DNA of 64,000 nucleotides, taken from assembly GCA_023439505.1 (NCBI GenBank), contig JAEXNR010000007.1, forward strand, positions 186,001 through 250,000, written 5' to 3'. Shown one piece after another: positions 40,527 to 50,489 of the stretch. The position numbers and the translations under genes were made by a program. The notes below the pieces were generated by a model. The model was not told the DNA's origin and did no database searches. It worked only from the letters and a program-made list of their open reading frames with translations. This DNA is from Bacillota bacterium. Lineage in GTDB: Bacteria > Bacillota > Clostridia > Lachnospirales > Lachnospiraceae. Position 1 is the stretch's first letter, and the number at the start of each line of letters is the position of its first letter.

Positions 40527-42380
40527 TTAGGCTACTTCAAACTGACTGTTATACAAATCTGCATAAAAACCGTTTCTTGAAAGCAGTTCCTTATGGCTTC
40601 CTCTCTCGATGATGTCCCCATCCTTCATTACAAGAATTAAGTCCGCATTCTTAATCGTCGATAACCGATGCGCGATTACGAAGGAAGTTCTTCCAACCGT
40701 AAGTTGATCCATTGCTTTCTGAACCATACGCTCAGTACGGGTATCTACGGAGCTTGTAGCTTCATCAAGAATCAGCAAAGGTGCATTCTGGATCATTGCC
40801 CTTGCAATTGTTATCAGCTGTTTCTGTCCTTCGGAAAGGCTTGCCTTGTCATTTAGGACGGTATCATATCCTTCCGGCAATGTCTTGATAAAATGGTGTA
40901 ATCCAACGGTCTTACAGGCTGCCTTTACCTGCTCATCCGTTACCCCCGGCTTGCTGTAAATGATATTATCTTTAATGGTTCCTTCAAAGAGCCAGGTATC
41001 CTGCAAAACCATACCAAATTGCTCGTGCACGTTCTCTCTCGGAACCTGCTGGATTGGTACACCATCAATGCGGATCTCGCCGCCGTCAAGCTCGTAAAAT
41101 CTCATCAGAAGATTTACCATGGTAGTTTTACCTGCACCGGTCGGTCCTACAATCGCTACCTTCTGTCCCGCCTTGATTTTGGAGGAGAAATCATGAATCA
41201 CGGGTTTTTGCGGAGCATAACCAAATCTTACATTCTTAAATTCCACCTCACCCTTGATTTGTTTCAGCTGATCTCTTTTCTCGCTTTCCTGCTCCAGCTC
41301 TTCCTCGTCTAAGAATTCAAACACACGCTCACTGGCAGCAGCGGTTCTTTGCAGATTATTCATCGCCTGTGCGATTTGTGACATTGGCTGAGTAAATAAT
41401 CGGATATACATCATAAAGGCTACAATGACACCAAAGGATATGGTTCCCTTCATGGCAAGTGCAGCTCCAACCACACATACAGCCACATAACCGAAATTAC
41501 CTACAAATCCCATCAACGGCATCATCAGCCCTGACAAGAACTGAGAGATCCATCCGCTTTTGTAGAGGCTTTCATTAATTGCTTCAAAGGTTTTCCTGGA
41601 TTCTTTGCTTCCGTTATATACCTTTACAACATTGTGTCCCGAATAATTCTCCTCGATATGTCCGTTGATGCGTCCCAGATTGATCTGCTGTGACTTAAAA
41701 AAGGATTGAGACTTTGTCATAATTACCGTCATTAACACAAATCCGATCAGACTGCTTCCTACTGCTGTAAATGCCATAATCCAGTTATTGTAGAACATCA
41801 TAATCAGGGAGCCGATCAGCATTGTAATGGAGGTAATCAGAGTCCCCACACTCTGGTTTAAGGTCTGTCCAATGGCGTCAACATCATTGGTAACACGACT
41901 GATGACATCGCCATAGCTGGTAGTGTCAAAATATTTCAAAGGCAGGCGGTTCACCTTACGGGAAATATCTGTTCTCATTTTCTTCGATATGATCTGTGTT
42001 ACCGTGGCCATAATATAGCTTTGGACTAAATTCAACAAAAATGCTGCCGCATAGAAAACGATCAAAAGGATTGCAATATTCCTTATGGTAACTAAGTTAA
42101 TATCACCCATAACCGGTTTTCCATCTACCAGAGCCGGAAGACCTTTCATTACCTCATTGGTCAGTTCCTTCAATTTATCCGGACCTATAATCTGGAGAAG
42201 CGTTCCTGCCGCAGCAGCAATCAGCGCTATGAGGATGACCGGCATATAATTTTTACAATACCCAATTAATTTTGTCATTGTTATCTTAAAATTCTTTGGT
42301 TTTTCCACTGCTCCGCTCATACCCATAGGTCCGGCGCCAGGACCTCTTCCTATATTGCGTTTGCTATTCTCTTCACTCAT
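40527..42380 (-). CDS. ABC exporter, ATPase-permease half 2
   Basis: 617 aa from ATG 42380, with GGAGGG before it (the longer frame starts inside that site). A Gly/Pro-rich N-terminus precedes six membrane helices (about 40-320) and then the ATPase domain: GPTGAGKTT, signature SLSEGQKQL (variant of LSGGQ), Walker B LLILDEATSSVDT. It pairs with the gene at 42436 as a heterodimeric exporter of the LmrCD/BmrCD kind, moving drugs or lipids outwards. Confidence 0.93.
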   Translation of the reverse strand: MSEENSKRNIGRGPGAGPMGMSGAVEKPKNFKITMTKLIGYCKNYMPVILIALIAAAAGTLLQIIGPDKLKELTNEVMKGLPALVDGKPVMGDINLVTIRNIAILLIVFYAAAFLLNLVQSYIMATVTQIISKKMRTDISRKVNRLPLKYFDTTSYGDVISRVTNDVDAIGQTLNQSVGTLITSITMLIGSLIMMFYNNWIMAFTAVGSSLIGFVLMTVIMTKSQSFFKSQQINLGRINGHIEENYSGHNVVKVYNGSKESRKTFEAINESLYKSGWISQFLSGLMMPLMGFVGNFGYVAVCVVGAALAMKGTISFGVIVAFMMYIRLFTQPMSQIAQAMNNLQRTAAASERVFEFLDEEELEQESEKRDQLKQIKGEVEFKNVRFGYAPQKPVIHDFSSKIKAGQKVAIVGPTGAGKTTMVNLLMRFYELDGGEIRIDGVPIQQVPRENVHEQFGMVLQDTWLFEGTIKDNIIYSKPGVTDEQVKAACKTVGLHHFIKTLPEGYDTVLNDKASLSEGQKQLITIARAMIQNAPLLILDEATSSVDTRTERMVQKAMDQLTVGRTSFVIAHRLSTIKNADLILVMKDGDIIERGSHKELLSRNGFYADLYNSQFEVA

Positions 42381-42435
42381 AATTCCCTCCATTCTGCCGT
42401 AAAACAGCTAAATAATGCAAGTATCATTTTCAATT

Positions 42436-44196
42436 CTATGCTAATAATTCCTCTTCACTCAATTGTGACATAGCGATTTCCCGGTATACATCACAGCTTT
42501 TTAATAATTCTTTATGGGTACCCTTTCCAACCATGATCCCTTCTTCGAGTACAATAATCTGATCAGCATCCATAATGGTTCCGATACGCTGGGCGACAAT
42601 CATGCTGGTCACCCCAGCCGTTTCTTTTCTGAGTACGGAACGAAGAACCCGATCTGTTTTATAGTCCAGCGCAGAAAAGCTGTCATCGAAGATATAGATT
42701 TCCGGTTTACGACAGACTGCACGAGCGATGGCAAGCCGCTGTTTCTGACCGCCGGATACATTGGCACCGCCCTGGGCTATCTCTGAATCATATTGCTGTT
42801 CCATCTTTTCAACAAAATCTGTTCCCTGTGCGATGCGCACCGCTGCCTTGATATCTTCCATCACCGGCGCTTTCTTTCCGTTATCCCCATATCCCACATT
42901 GCTGGTAACCGATCCGCGAAACAAAACTGCCTTTTGCGGGACATAACCGATTTTATTATGCAGGGACTCTTGTACATAGTCTTTCACATTAACCCCATCG
43001 ACCAGAACTTCTCCTTCTGTCGGATCATAAAACCTTGGTATAAGATTGATCAGCGTGCTCTTTCCGCTTCCTGTGGAACCGATGAAGGCAATGGTCTCTC
43101 CCTTCTTCACAGTAAAACTGATATCTTGCAATACATAATCTGTCGCACCCGGATATTGAAAGCTCACGTTACGAAATTCTACTTCACCCTGCCTGCCTGA
43201 TGTAGCGTCGGTAACATGCCCATCCAATATCGTTGGCTTCGTATCCAATACTTCATTGATACGCTTTGCAGATACTGAAGCTCTGGGCCAAAGGACAAAG
43301 ATCATAACCAGCATCATAAAGGACATAATAACCTGCACCGAATAGGAGGAAAATACCACCATGTTGGAGAACAAATCCAGACGCTCCATCCCATCCGCTC
43401 CGTTAATCAGATAGGCACCGATCCAATAGATCGCCAGAGACATCCCACTCATTAATGTTGACATCATGGGCATCATCACAGCCATTCCACGATTGGTATA
43501 CAGCTGGGTCGCCGTCAGTTCATCATTGGCCGCTTCAAATTTCTCCTCCTGATAAGCTTCGGCATTATAAGCGCGCACCACCCGCAGACCGGTCAGATTC
43601 TCTCTGATTACACGGTTTAAATTATCGGTGAGTGTCTGCATCTTCTTAAATTTTGGCATAACAAATGCCATAATCAATGTAATCATTGTTAAAAGGACAG
43701 CCACCGCAACACCCGTTGCAAGAGACCATTCAAACCCTTTGCCTGCAATCTTCGTCAATGCCCATACAGCCATAATTGGTGCCTTGACCATCATCTGAAG
43801 TCCCATGGTTATCAGCATCTGAACTTGTGTAATGTCATTGGTCGATCTGGTAATGAGGCTTGCCGTGGAAAAACGGTTAATTTCTTCCATGGAGAAGGAA
43901 TCAACCTTCTCAAATAGTTCACTTCGCAGTCTTTGCGAGAAGGATGCCGCGATTCTTGCTGCAAAAAAGCCAACTATAACAGATGCAGCCAGACTACCCA
44001 GAGCACAGAGAAGCATTTTCGTACCAGCCGCCCAGATTGAGGACATTTCACTTGAGGGAGTCTGTGTCAGTCTTGTTATCTCAGACATATAGTCCGGTAG
44101 TTTTAAATCCAGCCAGACCTGGGAAACGATGAAAATCAGGCTGACCAATGCCTGCACCCATTCTGCCGCTCTTAAACGTTTTAATATTTTAATCAT
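42436..44196 (-). CDS. ABC exporter, ATPase-permease half 1
   Basis: 586 aa: six helices (about 10-310) and an ATPase domain with GSTGSGKST, VSGGQKQRL and a Walker B EIYIFDDSFSALD where the catalytic Glu is replaced by Asp-Ser: the degenerate site of heterodimeric exporters. First of the two ABC genes after marR; 43-56 bp gaps suggest one transcript. Confidence 0.93.
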   Translation of the reverse strand: MIKILKRLRAAEWVQALVSLIFIVSQVWLDLKLPDYMSEITRLTQTPSSEMSSIWAAGTKMLLCALGSLAASVIVGFFAARIAASFSQRLRSELFEKVDSFSMEEINRFSTASLITRSTNDITQVQMLITMGLQMMVKAPIMAVWALTKIAGKGFEWSLATGVAVAVLLTMITLIMAFVMPKFKKMQTLTDNLNRVIRENLTGLRVVRAYNAEAYQEEKFEAANDELTATQLYTNRGMAVMMPMMSTLMSGMSLAIYWIGAYLINGADGMERLDLFSNMVVFSSYSVQVIMSFMMLVMIFVLWPRASVSAKRINEVLDTKPTILDGHVTDATSGRQGEVEFRNVSFQYPGATDYVLQDISFTVKKGETIAFIGSTGSGKSTLINLIPRFYDPTEGEVLVDGVNVKDYVQESLHNKIGYVPQKAVLFRGSVTSNVGYGDNGKKAPVMEDIKAAVRIAQGTDFVEKMEQQYDSEIAQGGANVSGGQKQRLAIARAVCRKPEIYIFDDSFSALDYKTDRVLRSVLRKETAGVTSMIVAQRIGTIMDADQIIVLEEGIMVGKGTHKELLKSCDVYREIAMSQLSEEELLA

Positions 44197-44224
44197 AGGA
44201 TATCTCCTCCTTTTCTAATGCAAT

Positions 44225-44274
44225 ACTATCTAATACAAGTTCTTATTAATGATGTTACTATCTAATACTATTAG
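44225..44274. promoter_or_regulatory. MarR-type operator before the ABC exporter
   Basis: CTAATA-C-TATTAG perfect 13-bp palindrome at 44262-44274, plus a direct repeat ACTATCTAATAC at 44225 and 44257 spaced by 32 bp, three helical turns. Confidence 0.55.
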
Positions 44275-44314
44275 CTATTGATTTAAAAAAATGAACGGAC
44301 GAACCGTTTCATTT

Positions 44315-44749
44315 TTACGAGTCAAAGAAGTCTTCATGATTTTTATCAGCCAGCTTTCCCATAATCCGGATATATTCCTTCGCATCCTGTTCTCCAAGGT
44401 ACTGGAGCATATTCGTTGCTGTTTTCATCATCTTTTGATAATGCTTCTTCACCTCTTCCTTCCCTTCCGGTGTCATCTCCACCAGAATTCTTCGCCGGTC
44501 ATTGACATCAATCCTGCGGGTAATCAGTCCCTTACTCTCCAGACCATTCAACGTAGCTGCAACACGTGCCGTGCTAATTCCCACCTCATTGCTGATCTCG
44601 CTCGGTATCACGCTTCCTTCATGATGATCAATATAGCTTAGTACAAAGATCTCTCCATGCATCGATTCACTGATCTGCCTCTGTGAATTTCGCTTTCTCA
44701 TCTTATACATAATCTCCATAAACTCACGTGCTAAGCTCGTATAATCCAT
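44315..44749 (-). CDS. MarR family transcriptional regulator
   Basis: 144 aa. Winged-helix core about residues 30-110: GEIFVLSYIDHHEGSVIPSEISNEVGISTARVAATLNGLESKGLITRRIDVNDRRRILVEMT, with the conserved D-x-R-wing. It lies upstream of, and codirectional with, the two ABC genes and probably represses them until a drug-like ligand binds. Matching dyads upstream of both marR and the ABC genes support control of both. Confidence 0.95.
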   Translation of the reverse strand: MDYTSLAREFMEIMYKMRKRNSQRQISESMHGEIFVLSYIDHHEGSVIPSEISNEVGISTARVAATLNGLESKGLITRRIDVNDRRRILVEMTPEGKEEVKKHYQKMMKTATNMLQYLGEQDAKEYIRIMGKLADKNHEDFFDS

Positions 44750-44782
44750 TGTACCACCTCACATCTTTTGCATTTCATTTAT

Positions 44783-44795
44783 CTAACACTGTTAA
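44783..44795. promoter_or_regulatory. MarR-type operator before marR
   Basis: CTAACA-C-TGTTAA, same pattern (CTAAYACTRTTAR) as the site at 44262-44274, 34 bp upstream of the marR start. Confidence 0.5.
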
Positions 44796-44857
44796 TAATA
44801 TACCTTGTTAATATCTCTGTCAACTAGTATTTTAAATTTTATATAGAAATCAATGTT

Positions 44858-45631
44858 TTATAGTTTCAAACCTGCCTTTAACTCTTCATGAAACATCAAA
44901 TAACATAAGAATACGGGGATCATAAACAGAACGGATGCAGGTAGCAAAACCTCAGGCGAATACTTGTCTGCTCCGGCGATAAATGTTGACAGTGTCCTTA
45001 ATTTATCATCATCCACATACAATAACGGCTGTTCCACCATATTCCAGGTCTGTGCATAGACAAACAGAGCAGTTGCTGCGATACATACTCTGATTTGCGG
45101 AAGGATACCATGCAGCAGAATTCGTATCACCGAATTTGTCTCCAGTCTTGCAGCCTCTATGACACCACAATCAATCTCTCTCATATACTGATGGATCACC
45201 ACTACGCCAAAGGGCGCAAACAACATCGGAACGATAACTGCCATCCTCGAATTCAGAATCCCCATATCCCGCAGTCCGATATAGTTGGGTAATATTGTGA
45301 CCTGAAGCGGCATCATCATAATCACAATATAAGTTATATATAAGAGCTTTTTCCCTTTAAACTGTGCGAATTTAAATGCAAAGGCTGCCGGTATGGCTAT
45401 GAGCAACGTTCCTGCCGTAATCAAAACGGTATCAATTATGGAATTCCAAAAAAATGTATAAAGCGGAAAACAATTAAAAAGTAATTGACGATACCCCTCC
45501 AGTGTAAGAATACCATTTTGATCAAAGGATTTTAAGATCGTCAGCAATACGGGAACCATAAAAACAGCCGCTGTCACAATGGTAGCCACCCTAAGTACCA
45601 CGCTCAACATGCTAAGCCTTACCTGCTTCAT
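44858..45631 (-). CDS. carbohydrate ABC transporter permease (MalG-type)
   Basis: 257 aa, six membrane helices; the EAA loop is seen as EAARLETNSVIRILLHGILPQIRV (about 160-183) with the conserved Gly. The family imports oligosaccharides. Its start overlaps the MalF-type gene's end by 4 bp. The operon has no ATPase, as is usual when a shared MsmX/UgpC-like ATPase encoded elsewhere serves several importers. Confidence 0.93.
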   Translation of the reverse strand: MKQVRLSMLSVVLRVATIVTAAVFMVPVLLTILKSFDQNGILTLEGYRQLLFNCFPLYTFFWNSIIDTVLITAGTLLIAIPAAFAFKFAQFKGKKLLYITYIVIMMMPLQVTILPNYIGLRDMGILNSRMAVIVPMLFAPFGVVVIHQYMREIDCGVIEAARLETNSVIRILLHGILPQIRVCIAATALFVYAQTWNMVEQPLLYVDDDKLRTLSTFIAGADKYSPEVLLPASVLFMIPVFLCYLMFHEELKAGLKL

Positions 45632-46482
45632 GATTGATACCTCCTTTGAATTTGTAATCCTATTCCCACAATCAATAAAATCAATAATGAGGTAAGAATT
45701 GAACTGGAAGCAAGCGCCTGATAGTCAAACTTAAGAAAATTATTGTTCATATAAAACTGCAGGGTATAGCTATGATCCGGAGGATATTTATTACCATAAT
45801 ACAGATAACTTTCTTTGAAAATCATAAAGCTGTTTACGATTGCAAGTAATATCACAAAAAATATGGCAGGGGTTATAATCGGAATTGTAATCTTTCTATG
45901 AAGATAAATTACCTTTGCCCCATCCAGCTTTGCCGCTTCATATAGGCTCCAATCTATGGTGGTCAGTGCTGCTGTCAGCAAAATAACACAGATCCCCATA
46001 TTTTTCCACAAATATAATAAATATATGGGGACTGCTGATGTAACGCCCGAGAAGATAGATTGCCAGATCATCACAATGCTAGCCGTAGGGATTAACATCG
46101 GCAGGATGAAAGCATCACGAATTCTTGGAAGCTTGTGTAACTGAAATGCCAATAACATGGAAAGAACAAGGGCAGATAAAACCAACACAGGTACTCCGAT
46201 GATCATGAGCAGCAGACTGTTTTTCACAGCAAGCTGAAAGTATGGATTTAATAAGGTTTCCGTATAATTATACAGTCCTACAAACTTCTTATGAAATTGG
46301 TTATCAATGACCGAGTAACACAATACTCTGATATATGGCCAAAAGAAAAAGATGATACTTCCGATAAAGCTTGGGATGAGACATAGACAGCATCTCATAT
46401 TCCAGCTTAAGCTCCATGTCCTTGACACCTTTCTCCCCGTTTTCATTGACCGGAGATTCTTTCTTTCCATCCTATTCATTTT
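45628..46482 (-). CDS. carbohydrate ABC transporter permease (MalF-type)
   Basis: About 284 aa. Six membrane helices after a basic N-terminal stretch and an EAA loop YEAAKLDGAKVIYLHRKITIPIITP (about 180-205). The ATG at 46482 overlaps the TAG of the preceding gene (ATGAATAG); upstream in-frame ATGs lack a clear ribosome binding site. With the MalG-type gene it forms the import pore for the large lipoprotein(s) upstream. Confidence 0.9.
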   Translation of the reverse strand, partial: KMNRMERKNLRSMKTGRKVSRTWSLSWNMRCCLCLIPSFIGSIIFFFWPYIRVLCYSVIDNQFHKKFVGLYNYTETLLNPYFQLAVKNSLLLMIIGVPVLVLSALVLSMLLAFQLHKLPRIRDAFILPMLIPTASIVMIWQSIFSGVTSAVPIYLLYLWKNMGICVILLTAALTTIDWSLYEAAKLDGAKVIYLHRKITIPIITPAIFFVILLAIVNSFMIFKESYLYYGNKYPPDHSYTLQFYMNNNFLKFDYQALASSSILTSLLILLIVGIGLQIQRRYQS

Positions 46483-46945
46483 CAACATACACTTCACATC
46501 CATCCTGTACCAATTCCTGACCGGATATTATAATCTGATCCAAGGCCGAAAGTCCCTCTATTACTTCATAGCTGGTATCATTGCTTCTGCCGATGACAAG
46601 ATCAGCAACCTCTCTTGCAATATCACGTTCCTCACCATTTATCATCTCTTTTGACAGGATAAAGACCTTATGATTATCATAAATCTGTCTGGGGATCCCG
46701 TAACTCCCTATGTCATAAGAGGCAATCCTCTCTGACTGATCGCCTTTTCCAGTCTTCTCTGTTACGCTCTCATGTTCTGATCCTGCTTCTTTACCCAAAG
46801 AATCCATGAACACCTCATACGTTAAGCTGGCTGTACGCACCCTTGGAAGTGATGCATTATGAATTTTTCTTGCGGTAAACGTAAGGATTAACATGGTCAA
46901 CAGAAAAGAAACTGATATGATTCCTATTATTTTCTTACTTCCCAT
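46472..46945 (-). CDS. membrane-anchored protein with an MFP-like C-terminal segment
   Basis: 157 aa. N-terminal membrane helix (residues 5-25), a charged middle part, and a C-terminal segment (about 115-155: LVIGRSNDTSYEVIEGLSALDQIIISGQELVQDGCEVYVEN) resembling the end of HlyD/RND adaptor proteins. No exporter accompanies it. It sits between the large lipoprotein and the permease genes; function unknown. Confidence 0.65.
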   Translation of the reverse strand: MGSKKIIGIISVSFLLTMLILTFTARKIHNASLPRVRTASLTYEVFMDSLGKEAGSEHESVTEKTGKGDQSERIASYDIGSYGIPRQIYDNHKVFILSKEMINGEERDIAREVADLVIGRSNDTSYEVIEGLSALDQIIISGQELVQDGCEVYVENE

Positions 46946-46959
46946 GGAACTCCTCCGGT

Positions 46960-48960
46960 TTATTCATTGAAATAAGTATCTAATTTACGCTTTGTCTCCT
47001 GGAGATACGGTTCTATATTATTCCCTTTTTCTACCACATCAAAAAATCCGTCTTCATACACGTCCCGATCGATATAGAATGTGATCTCACCATTCTCATA
47101 TAATTCATATAAAGAACCCCTTAACGAATTCTTTGGGGGAACAGGGGTTTTAAAATATAGCGGGGATTCCTTCTGCTCCATACAATATTTGATCCAGTCC
47201 GCCAAATAAGCCAATGTTTCCTTTCGATTACCGGAGTTGGCATTCACCGCAAGAAATGTACAGGTGCCGATATTGCGATCTGAAGCTTTCAATTTAGGCA
47301 TACTAAAAAATCGTAAGGATGCAGCGTCTGCAACTTGCTTTAAGACACTCTGATAACCGGAGGTATCCCGGCAATAGCTGTAGTAAAAGTCTCCCTTCAA
47401 ATCCAGATGATCCGATAATAATTCCGGCAAAGCATCGTTATACCTTTGAAACAATGCCAACTTCTCCTGAAGTTGCGTTTTATCAAATTCCTTCTGTTTG
47501 TTAAAAAACTGTCCAAAGAATGACAGATAGATCACATAAGAATTACAATTGATTTTTTTGAAGGCTTCCTTTGTCAGCTTGTCCTGCATCTGATAAAAGG
47601 CTTCATAAGTCATATTGTTGTCTAGATTTATAGCATCCCGCGCAAGACTTTGCTCATTCACTAATAATCCACGAATATCAACCCCAATAGGGAGCATCCA
47701 TATATTACCATTCTCATCCGTTGCCGCCTTCTTCACATAAGGAAAGCAGGAATCCAGGTACTCCTTAATTCCCTTTACATCATTCAAAGGATAGAAGACT
47801 CCGTTTTTAGAGATGTCATAACTGCTATAACTTGATGTATTCATAACACACAGATCATAATCCTTATCCTGCGCCAATACCTTTAAGGCAAACTTATTAT
47901 CCTCCAGTTCGATCCTTATCATGGAATATCCGCATCCAAAGGGTTCCTCAGTCAAAAATCCGGAGGAGATATAACGGATGGCTTTATTTTCCTTTTGGAT
48001 ATTACGAAGGGAAAAGCGAACCGGCTTTCCTGACCATGACTCACAATAAACCTGCCCCTTCACGTAATATACCCCATTTCTGGCCGGGGACAATGCATCG
48101 GCATATAATTCTGCCTCAACATCAATTGACGACAGTTGTGACAGTACCAATCCTCGGACATTTTTATCACTTGTATAGATGATCTGATCTCCATCTTCAC
48201 TAACGGCAAAACGTTCGATTTTTTTTGATCCCATCTTTGCGGCGACTTTGGCCGCATCCTTTTCGGGATCATATTGGAGCATAGCATAACCATCTTGATC
48301 GAGATATGCGTTGATCATAAGCAATCCGGTCTCTGTAAGGGCCATACTAATCGGATTCTTTACCCCCAATTCATAAACTGTTTTATCAGGTAACGAATAA
48401 TATACTATTTTTTCTCCTCTTGATTGATACCCATTATTTGAAGAAGTGACAGACGTTTCGGAATATGCTTTTCTCCCCAGGATGTAAATCCGGTCTTTCT
48501 CATAAATCAATTGACTTGATGTCTCAAAGTAATTAAATTCATAGATTCGATCCAGTGAATTGCTTTCTAAATCATAGCAATACAAGACTTCACAGATCCC
48601 CTTCTGATTATAACCCGAGCTCATAAAATAGACCTTATTTCCCTCGACTGCCATACAATTAATGCTGCCGCTGATGTCCTTTAATTCATGGGAATAAACC
48701 AAATTACCTTCCAAATCATATTTATGAATATATGTGGGAATGGAAACTATGGTTTTATCCTCGTTTGTTTTAAAACTTGCAGATGTATATAATGCTCCTG
48801 CCTCATCTACAGTAAATGCATTTGGTTCTATCTCAACGTATTGCAAAAACTCATGTTCTACAGAAAGTAATTCTTCTTTCTTTACGGTCTTGCTACATCC
48901 CTGGCACAGCAGGAAGACACTGATCAAAGCCGTCATCAAAATGATTCGTGATATCGTCAA
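46960..48960 (-). CDS. large lipoprotein: beta-propeller-like region plus solute-binding domain
   Basis: 666 aa, lipobox LLCQGC (Cys22). The first 330 residues have repeating strands such as YIHKYDLEGNLVYSHELK, VLYCYDLESNSLDRIYEF and ALTETGLLMINAYLDQDG, which fits a propeller-like fold. From about 370 on it reads like an extracellular solute-binding protein (family 1): a late segment AVNANSGNRKETLAYLADWIKYCMEQK is typical of its C-terminal lobe. It is the likely ligand receptor for the permease pair. A fused propeller-SBP is unusual. Confidence 0.75.
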   Translation of the reverse strand: MTISRIILMTALISVFLLCQGCSKTVKKEELLSVEHEFLQYVEIEPNAFTVDEAGALYTSASFKTNEDKTIVSIPTYIHKYDLEGNLVYSHELKDISGSINCMAVEGNKVYFMSSGYNQKGICEVLYCYDLESNSLDRIYEFNYFETSSQLIYEKDRIYILGRKAYSETSVTSSNNGYQSRGEKIVYYSLPDKTVYELGVKNPISMALTETGLLMINAYLDQDGYAMLQYDPEKDAAKVAAKMGSKKIERFAVSEDGDQIIYTSDKNVRGLVLSQLSSIDVEAELYADALSPARNGVYYVKGQVYCESWSGKPVRFSLRNIQKENKAIRYISSGFLTEEPFGCGYSMIRIELEDNKFALKVLAQDKDYDLCVMNTSSYSSYDISKNGVFYPLNDVKGIKEYLDSCFPYVKKAATDENGNIWMLPIGVDIRGLLVNEQSLARDAINLDNNMTYEAFYQMQDKLTKEAFKKINCNSYVIYLSFFGQFFNKQKEFDKTQLQEKLALFQRYNDALPELLSDHLDLKGDFYYSYCRDTSGYQSVLKQVADAASLRFFSMPKLKASDRNIGTCTFLAVNANSGNRKETLAYLADWIKYCMEQKESPLYFKTPVPPKNSLRGSLYELYENGEITFYIDRDVYEDGFFDVVEKGNNIEPYLQETKRKLDTYFNE

Positions 48961-50234
48961 TTTGTCTGCTCCTCCCCCATAGGCAGTGTTTTATAAGCCA
49001 ATCCACCGGTTTCATAGCTTGTCCCCTTTTGATTCTGTAGAACAATTGCATTCTCCGGATTTTCTTCCAGCTCAATACGTCTCATTACACCATATTGCAT
49101 TCCTTCTTTAGGTCCGCATATCCCATATAGATTATTCCCGTCCGTATACAACTCATGGATCACTTCTCCCGGATTCTGTGCTTCGATCTTCCTTTGTTGT
49201 CCTGTTTCAGGATCTATTTGAAGCATACTTTCCACATAGAGCATATTATTACAGATTGTAAAGTCATTATAATAGGGATTTGCAAGTGGAACTTCTTTCT
49301 TTTCCATTGTATTTATATTCAGTATTTCAAGGGTTTCAGAAGCAGCCGTACAATATATGTTATCTCCGACTATTGTAATATGGTCAAGCATCGAATTAAT
49401 GGGAAGCTCTATCCTTTTGGCTTTATCCAGTGTTTCTAACCCTATCCCGACCGTTCTCGTAATTTTCTCTTTTTTGCCGGATCGTTCATAGGTCTCTTCT
49501 CCGGCTTCCACCTCATAAGTAAAATGGTACTCCTTCCATTTATATGGTGTTATGTAAGGATCCTTAATTTCTTCACGCTTTTCCGTACGGAAAGAATAAA
49601 AATATAACGTTCTATATTGAATGAACTTACCCTCTCCAAGGTCTTCCCGTTTCAGATTTACGTAGTAATAGATCCCATCCTCATAAACAAACATGGTGGA
49701 TGCAGAATCATCCGTAATCTTTGAAACCTCTCCTGAAACAGGATCATAACATAAGATAGCTCCGTTATTGATATCCTGAAACTCATAGATATCATAAGAT
49801 TCCAATATAAAATATAGCTTCCCTCCGATACAAAACAATCGTTTGGCCGGCAGTTTGACAACCAACTCCGATTTATTGTCCTTTAATCTATAAATATAAT
49901 AATCGATTCCATAATTAACATAATAAACAATATCATAAACAGGATCCTTACAAAGTAATACCTGATTTTGATCGCTTTTAATGTTTACCCCAAGCGTACC
50001 ATATCCCGGCTCATCTTCCCCAACTACGGTCAATGCTTCATCCGTATATCCGTCTGTCAATGCAATTGTCTTTTTCCCCTCATTATTTGCATCCATGTCC
50101 AGAACTTTACTAAAATTTGTATATTCCTCTGGATTCTTGTCCGCTTTTTGTGACTTTGTGCAGCCCGCGATGAATAAACACATGCCAAAGATTATCAGCA
50201 TTCTTGTCAACATACTTTTTCTCATACGATCCAT
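48957..50234 (-). CDS. lipoprotein with beta-propeller-like repeats
   Basis: 425 aa, lipobox LFIAGC (Cys25). The body repeats strands with aromatic-Asp patterns (VYDIVYYVNYGIDYYIYRLKDNKS, GGKLYFILESYDIYEFQD, NMLYVESMLQIDPETGQQ), resembling DUF5050/propeller-type proteins. First gene of the ABC importer operon; its stop overlaps the next start. Possibly a surface sugar-binding or cell-wall sensor partner. Confidence 0.7.
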   Translation of the reverse strand: MDRMRKSMLTRMLIIFGMCLFIAGCTKSQKADKNPEEYTNFSKVLDMDANNEGKKTIALTDGYTDEALTVVGEDEPGYGTLGVNIKSDQNQVLLCKDPVYDIVYYVNYGIDYYIYRLKDNKSELVVKLPAKRLFCIGGKLYFILESYDIYEFQDINNGAILCYDPVSGEVSKITDDSASTMFVYEDGIYYYVNLKREDLGEGKFIQYRTLYFYSFRTEKREEIKDPYITPYKWKEYHFTYEVEAGEETYERSGKKEKITRTVGIGLETLDKAKRIELPINSMLDHITIVGDNIYCTAASETLEILNINTMEKKEVPLANPYYNDFTICNNMLYVESMLQIDPETGQQRKIEAQNPGEVIHELYTDGNNLYGICGPKEGMQYGVMRRIELEENPENAIVLQNQKGTSYETGGLAYKTLPMGEEQTN

Positions 50235-50396
50235 CTCCCTGTACTCGATATTTCACAGTTGATTCTCATACTATTTGATGTACTTTGTTTAATGTCTGGA
50301 GCATAGTTGGTTATCTTTCACTAAAACATTTAGGGTAATCGTTTCACTGTACAGTACTTGAAATCCATTTTATGTTTATATTTAGTTTTCATTTAC

Positions 50397-50425
50397 ATAT
50401 TACCGACAATGGTATATATTGTCAA
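50397..50425 (-). promoter_or_regulatory. sigma-A promoter of the lipoprotein/ABC importer operon
   Basis: Minus strand TTGACA (50420-50425) and TAATAT (50397-50402), spacer 17 bp. An ACAAT-N7-ATTGT dyad sits within the spacer, so it may be a repressor site. Leader to the ATG is about 160 bp and contains a palindromic ACTGTACAGT at 50346-50355. Confidence 0.7.
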
Positions 50426-50489
50426 TGTTATTTTCCAATTTTTGATTTATTCATTCATTTTTTTCCATATAGTGCCCTTATTATCATGA

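Noticed and set aside
46472..46945. Frameshifted remnant of an RND adaptor gene
   Set aside because: The gene has its own start, membrane helix and tight coupling to its neighbours, so it looks intact although only the tail resembles adaptors.
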